Below are positions 59,668-64,000 of a stretch of DNA of 64,000 nt, piece after piece; the stretch's first letter is position 1, and each line of letters begins with the position of its first letter. Origin of the DNA: Anticarsia gemmatalis. Taxonomy: Eukaryota; Arthropoda; Insecta; Lepidoptera; Erebidae. The notes beneath the pieces are model-generated. The model saw only the letters and a list, made by a program, of their open reading frames with translations. It ran no database searches and was not told the DNA's origin. The stretch lies in assembly GCF_050436995.1 (NCBI RefSeq), contig NC_134764.1, positions 930,001 through 994,000 of the forward strand, in the 5' to 3' direction. A program made the position numbers and the translations under genes.

Positions 59668-62600
59668 CTAAGTGTCGTGCTCAGTGGCGCCACCACGCAC
59701 ATCTCTCCCGCCGTGCGAGGTCGTCGCATCTTCTGTCGGTGCGGGTGCGTCGTCTCCCCTGAGCGGCAGTATCACCAGCTTGCGGACGGGTCGGCGAAGA
59801 ACTCCTCCTTTGGTCAGGATGTCCACGGTCCTCACGACGTTGTCCGGGCCTGGGTAGACAGCTGTCACACGTCCTCGTAGCCAGATGTTGCGTGGCAGGT
59901 TGGGGTCAACGACCTGCACTAGGTCGTCGACTCGTACCGCAGGTCCGCGTCCGTGGGGCTCCCGCCGGTTTTGAAGTTCCGGTAGATATTCTCTCAGCCA
60001 CCGCGTCCAGAAAACGTCGGCTAGTCGTTGCGCTGCTCGCCATTTTGATGTTGAAAGTTCGTCTCGTTCTGTGAATGTACCGGGTTGTGGTACTCGGCCG
60101 GGTCCGCCCAATAGGAAGTGGTTGGGCGTGAGAGCTTCAGGATCTTCTGCGCTAACTGATACGTGAGTCAGCGGTCGGCTATTCACGGTGTACTCGGCTT
60201 CGCTAAGTAGAGTAGACAGGACTTCCTCCGTAGGGTTTCGCTCGTGCAGTGTCGCTGTGAGGGCCACTTTGACTGACCTCACTAATCTCTCCCATGCGCC
60301 GCCCATGAATGGTGCACCGGGGGGTATGTAGCGCCAGGAGATTGTCCTCTTCGCTGCTTCCTGCGATGTCCCTGCGTCGATTGCTTGTCTGAGTTCCTTG
60401 TCTGCTCCCTTCAGGTTGGTACCGTTGTCCGACCAGATTTCTGTTGGACACCCACGTCGCGCGATCATCCTGCGTAGCGCCATAATAGCGGAGTCGGTTG
60501 TGAGTGAACCCGCTATTTCTAGATGTACAGCTCGTGTGGTGAGGCACGTGAAGATTGCGACGTATCTCTTCTGTCTTGTTCTGCCAACAGCTACCGAGAG
60601 AGGTCCGAAGTAGTCCACGCCTGTATACGTGAAGGGTCGTCGATGATGCGCGAGGCGACAGGCTGGCAGGTCTCCGGTCCTTGGGTGTGGCGGTACTTGT
60701 GTCTTCATTCTACAAAACAGGCATCTCTTCAGTATAGCTCGGGTCACTGGACGAATGCGTATGACCCAGTATTGTTGTCTGCACTCGTTCACTGTAGCTT
60801 CAACTCCGGCGTGATGTAACTGTCGATGTACTGAGTTGACCCACAACTTTACGGTCGGATGGTTTCCGTCTAACACCATAGGGCTTTTGATGGCTTCGTT
60901 GGCTGCTCCTATCGCGTCGATTCGGCTCCTGAGTCTGATGACGTCGTTGGTTAGCTCGACGCTTAGGTGATGTAGACGGCTTTCTTTGTTGATCGGTTTG
61001 TTGTCTTTTAAGTCTTCTATTTCTGTTGCGAAGGCTTCTACTTGCGATGCACACATGAGAAGTTCTTCTGCTTTCTTGAGTGTTTCAGCTGTTACCGGGA
61101 TAATCTTGTCGTAGCTGCGTAAGGAAGTTGCTTTCTTGACCACCTCTCTCTTCGTTGTTTGATTCCAGTTCGGGTCCTTCACTGTGTTTCTGATTGTCCT
61201 TTTGTAGTTGACGTTATCCGTCCTGTTTCTACACAGTTGAATGAACTGTAGAACTCTCGCTGTTGTGTATCGAAGTCGATTCCAGTCTGAGAAGCGTGAT
61301 ACATCGGGTAAACCTTGACTTAGTTTCAGATCTTCCTTGTGGCGTGTGAGGTGTACCTTTTCTTCTGTCGAATCTTCCGTCTTCTCGTTGTGTTTCTCTG
61401 TTGGCCAAAGTTCTTCATCGGTGAGCAGGAAGTCAGGACCTTTGTACCATCGGTGGTGCTTGTCGAAGGCAACAGGTACGTCTCGAGTGGCGTCGTCGGC
61501 TACGTTCATCTTGGTTGGTATCCAACGCCATTCGTTTACCTTTGTACTCTCTTCAATCGCTGCTAATCGGTGAGCCACGAAGGGTTTGTATGATCTTGAT
61601 CCCGTTCGTATCCAAGTTAACACTGTTCGACTATCTGTCCAAAATACTCTCTTGTCGGGTTTCTTCTCATGTTCTTCTATGACTGTTTCAGCTATTCTGG
61701 TTCCCATCACTGCTGCTTGTAGTTCTAAGCGGGGTATCGACGTTAGTTTGAGAGGTGCTACCTTCGCCTTAGCCATGATGAGTGACACCGCTACGTCCCC
61801 GTTCGGCGTCTCCGTTCGCCAATATAGGACCGTTGAGTAGGCAGACTCGCTCGCGTCGGTGAAGACGTGAAGCTGAAGCTTAGTCGCATCGCTGTAGCCG
61901 AGGTATCTCCGTGGTATGGTCACGTCTCGAAGTCTTTGTAGATGTTCCATCCATATCTTCCATTCCTCTGCGAGATCCTCTTGTATTTCAGCATCCCAGC
62001 CCGTTCCTCTGCGCCAGACTTCTTGTAGTATTTGTTTCGCCTTGATAGTCACCGGTGATGCGAGTCCTAGTGGGTCGAATAGAGACATAACGATCTTGAG
62101 TGCTTCCCTCTTCGTCGGCGTCTTCCTTTTCAGTAGTGGCGGTTCAATTCTCGCCAAGTTGAGATTGAACGTTAATTCGTCTGTAGTGATCTTCCATATG
62201 ACTCCCAACACTCGTTCTGTGGTTTCTGTCGACGTATATAACTCGAGATCTTCCCTTTGTTCTTGTTCTCCTAATGCGGCTAATAGTGAGGGTGAGTTCG
62301 ACTTCCATTGTTTCAACTCGAAGCTTGCGTTTTGATGGATTTGTCGCACGTCCTTTGTTATACGTATAGCGTCTTCCAATGTTTCGAAACTGTCCAAGTA
62401 GTCGTCCACGTAATGCTTGTTCTTGATGGCTAACGCTGCTTCTGGGTTTGACACTTCGTATTGTTTCGCGTTCAAGTTTTTGACGTAGATCGCTGTTGAT
62501 GGTGAGCTCGACGCGCCGAATATTAGTGACTTCATTCTGTACTCTTCGGGGGGATTGTCGTCTCTTCTATCTCCTCGCCATAGGTAACGTAGCGCATCTC

Positions 62601-64000
62601 TATCTTGAACTCGTAGTTGCACTTGCATGAACATTTCCTTGATGTCGGCTGTGACGGCTATAGCATGTTGTCTGAACTTCATCACGACGCCTGGTAGAGA
62701 CTGTAGGAGGTCCGGACCTTTGAGTAACATGTCGTTGAGAGACACTCCCTTCGTCTTGGCTGCTGCGTCGTGTACCACTCGTAACTTCTCTGGCTTCATG
62801 GGGTTGATGACCGCGAAGTGTGGTAAGTACCAGGTTTTACCGGGTGTTGTTTCTCGAGGTGCAGGTTCTGCGTATCCCTTCTGTACGAGTGCTTCCATCT
62901 GTTCCTTGTACTTCGTCTTCAAAACTTGATCTCGATCGATCTTCTTCTCGATGTTGTGTAGACGCTTCAAGGAGTTCTCGTAGTTGTTGGGTAAGTTGTA
63001 GTCTTCTTTACGCCATAACAGACTTGTTTCATACCTTCCATCTTCAGTCTTTTTCGTAGTGTTGTCTAGGATTCGAAGAGCTTGTTCCTCTGGGTCTGAT
63101 CTAGGTCTCTTGGGGTTCAGGCAGATCGCGTCCATCTCGAAGTACTGCTTGACTAAGGTTTCTATGTGGTCTTCATTTGTTTCGGTCATATGGGATACGA
63201 AGTCGATGCTCTGGGTTTTGTGTTTCAGCAAACTGCCATGGAGTACCCAACCTAGTGACGTGAGAGATGCCACAGGTTGGTCTTTGTTTCCTTTCCTTAT
63301 GTCCGATGTCAGTAGGAGATGCCAGTTGTCTTGTCCGATCAGTAGCTTCGGCTTCACGTCTTCATATGTCAACTCTCCCTGTATATCCCTCAGATGTTGA
63401 CACGCCTTGATGTGTTCCCTAGATACGCGTTGCGACGATACTTGGAAGTTCCTTACTGTACGAGCCTGTATTCTGTCTTCAAAGCCGTTCATACCTCTAA
63501 TCGAGAATGTGACTCTTCTAGAGGCTATTTCTGACGTTTTGACGTCACTAATTGTCTGTATTTTCAACGGGTCGACGGGTCCTGTCGCTCCTATTTGCTT
63601 GGCTAGGTCGTTGTCGATCAGGGTCACTGTAGAGCCGTCGTCCATTAACGCGAAGGTGTTAATTAGACCTGTAGAACCTTCTACTCGCACTGGTATGATT
63701 TTTAAGAAAGACTGTTTCTTTCTAGGCGTCCACGTAGAGGTGATGATTTCCGACGCTTCGGACTCTTTCTTATCTTCTTTCTTGTTACAGTGTAGAAGCG
63801 CGTGATGAGTGTATTTACAGTCGTTCACGCCGCATTGTTTCGTAGCACAACGGTGAGTAACTTTCCTATATCTCAAACATCGAAAGCAGAGTCGTTTGGC
63901 CTTGGCTATGTCCCATCGTTCATCTTCATTCATCTTCTTAAAACGTCCACATTCTGTCACCAAGTGTCCTGTTTGTTCGCATACCGGACATCTCGGTGTG
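59668..64000 (-). CDS. BEL/Pao gag-pol polyprotein, partial at the N-terminus
   Basis: Encodes the retrotransposition machinery. The frame has no stop up to the window edge. The codons before 63963 add C-P-V-C-E-Q-T-G-H, completing a CX2CX4HX4C zinc knuckle with H-L-V-T-E-C, so the TTG at 63963 is not the true start. Counting from that TTG as residue 1: a Cys/His-rich segment (26-59), an aspartic protease with DDGS (108-111), reverse transcriptase (about 393-600, first Asp at 440, YVDD at 518-521), RNase H (Asp703, Glu747, Asp777), an integrase HHCC zinc finger (His1046, His1050, Cys1081, Cys1084), the integrase core (Asp1117, Asp1179, Glu1225), and a C-terminal domain of the DUF5641 type (about 1305-1400). 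All expected catalytic residues are present. GC content is clearly higher than in the flanking DNA. No env-like frame follows before the LTR. Confidence 0.95.
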   Translation of the reverse strand, partial: TPRCPVCEQTGHLVTECGRFKKMNEDERWDIAKAKRLCFRCLRYRKVTHRCATKQCGVNDCKYTHHALLHCNKKEDKKESEASEIITSTWTPRKKQSFLKIIPVRVEGSTGLINTFALMDDGSTVTLIDNDLAKQIGATGPVDPLKIQTISDVKTSEIASRRVTFSIRGMNGFEDRIQARTVRNFQVSSQRVSREHIKACQHLRDIQGELTYEDVKPKLLIGQDNWHLLLTSDIRKGNKDQPVASLTSLGWVLHGSLLKHKTQSIDFVSHMTETNEDHIETLVKQYFEMDAICLNPKRPRSDPEEQALRILDNTTKKTEDGRYETSLLWRKEDYNLPNNYENSLKRLHNIEKKIDRDQVLKTKYKEQMEALVQKGYAEPAPRETTPGKTWYLPHFAVINPMKPEKLRVVHDAAAKTKGVSLNDMLLKGPDLLQSLPGVVMKFRQHAIAVTADIKEMFMQVQLRVQDRDALRYLWRGDRRDDNPPEEYRMKSLIFGASSSPSTAIYVKNLNAKQYEVSNPEAALAIKNKHYVDDYLDSFETLEDAIRITKDVRQIHQNASFELKQWKSNSPSLLAALGEQEQREDLELYTSTETTERVLGVIWKITTDELTFNLNLARIEPPLLKRKTPTKREALKIVMSLFDPLGLASPVTIKAKQILQEVWRRGTGWDAEIQEDLAEEWKIWMEHLQRLRDVTIPRRYLGYSDATKLQLHVFTDASESAYSTVLYWRTETPNGDVAVSLIMAKAKVAPLKLTSIPRLELQAAVMGTRIAETVIEEHEKKPDKRVFWTDSRTVLTWIRTGSRSYKPFVAHRLAAIEESTKVNEWRWIPTKMNVADDATRDVPVAFDKHHRWYKGPDFLLTDEELWPTEKHNEKTEDSTEEKVHLTRHKEDLKLSQGLPDVSRFSDWNRLRYTTARVLQFIQLCRNRTDNVNYKRTIRNTVKDPNWNQTTKREVVKKATSLRSYDKIIPVTAETLKKAEELLMCASQVEAFATEIEDLKDNKPINKESRLHHLSVELTNDVIRLRSRIDAIGAANEAIKSPMVLDGNHPTVKLWVNSVHRQLHHAGVEATVNECRQQYWVIRIRPVTRAILKRCLFCRMKTQVPPHPRTGDLPACRLAHHRRPFTYTGVDYFGPLSVAVGRTRQKRYVAIFTCLTTRAVHLEIAGSLTTDSAIMALRRMIARRGCPTEIWSDNGTNLKGADKELRQAIDAGTSQEAAKRTISWRYIPPGAPFMGGAWERLVRSVKVALTATLHERNPTEEVLSTLLSEAEYTVNSRPLTHVSVSAEDPEALTPNHFLLGGPGRVPQPGTFTERDELSTSKWRAAQRLADVFWTRWLREYLPELQNRREPHGRGPAVRVDDLVQVVDPNLPRNIWLRGRVTAVYPGPDNVVRTVDILTKGGVLRRPVRKLVILPLRGDDAPAPTEDATTSHGGRDVRGGATEHDT

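Larger units (their letters stand above)
59260..64000 (-). mobile_element. BEL/Pao LTR retrotransposon, 3' part
   Basis: Comprises one LTR (59260-59650) and an open gag-pol frame that continues past the right edge. The order of domains (zinc knuckle, protease, reverse transcriptase, RNase H, integrase) and the A17-type protease identify BEL/Pao. The other LTR, primer binding site and most of gag are outside the window. The frame is uninterrupted over 4.3 kb, so insertion is probably recent. Confidence 0.93.

Noticed and set aside
60203..60547. 114-codon minus-strand ORF overlapping the integrase region
   Set aside because: An alternative frame inside the polyprotein with no domain of its own.
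59672..63805. Plus-strand ORFs of 60 to 139 codons across the retrotransposon
   Set aside because: Antisense shadows of the GC-rich gag-pol frame. No recognisable domains.
1..64000. CRISPR arrays, operons, riboswitches, integrons, prophage
   Set aside because: None seen. The sequence is eukaryotic, and the direct repeats found are microsatellites, SINE target duplications or transposon copies.

Overview
The window is AT-rich animal DNA, almost certainly from a moth or butterfly (Lepidoptera). The evidence is two Lep1-type Helitrons, many tRNA- and 5S-rRNA-derived SINEs of lepidopteran type, a mariner relic and a BEL/Pao retrotransposon. There is no bacterial-style gene packing. Apart from one transposon polyprotein, only one stretch looks like host protein-coding sequence.

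That stretch is the first coding exon of the homeobox gene cut (ct), on the minus strand at 31098-31220. It encodes 41 residues. The motif DWLFKKERIYLLAQFWQQ nearly repeats the N-terminus of Drosophila Cut, and the exon is bounded by a strong splice acceptor (exon begins at 31403) and a perfect donor (exon ends at 31098). Its 5' leader holds a chain of short upstream ORFs. A second, non-coding exon is proposed at about 47906-48160, next to a GC/CpG-rich block (48270-48560) that is the best promoter candidate. On this reading 1-31097 is the start of a very long cut intron, 31404-47905 is the intron inside the 5' UTR, and 48.6-59 kb is upstream flank. The later cut exons (coiled coil, Cut repeats, homeodomain) lie beyond the left edge.

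The non-coding DNA is full of small mobile elements. They include two near-identical Lep1 Helitrons in opposite orientation (14871-15132 and 51709-51962), an internally deleted mariner with a remnant of transposase (43934-44146), an unclassified inverted-repeat MITE (about 43272-43474), three copies of a foldback MITE flanked by TAA (about 10.8, 38.1 and 50.1 kb), a perfect 21-bp hairpin (56738-56784), a nested SINE with a 16-bp target duplication (22278-22431), and a family of 5S-rRNA-derived SINEs (38.66, 57.9 and 58.6 kb) that share a conserved core with a tRNA-headed SINE at 52.4 kb. A dense cluster of decayed tRNA-like B boxes lies at 41.6-45.9 kb.

The right edge is a BEL/Pao LTR retrotransposon on the minus strand (59260 to beyond 64000). 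It has one LTR and an uninterrupted gag-pol frame covering the zinc knuckle, protease, reverse transcriptase, RNase H and integrase. Its 5' part is outside the window.

All similarity statements come from reading the sequence and from recalled family motifs. No database search was run.
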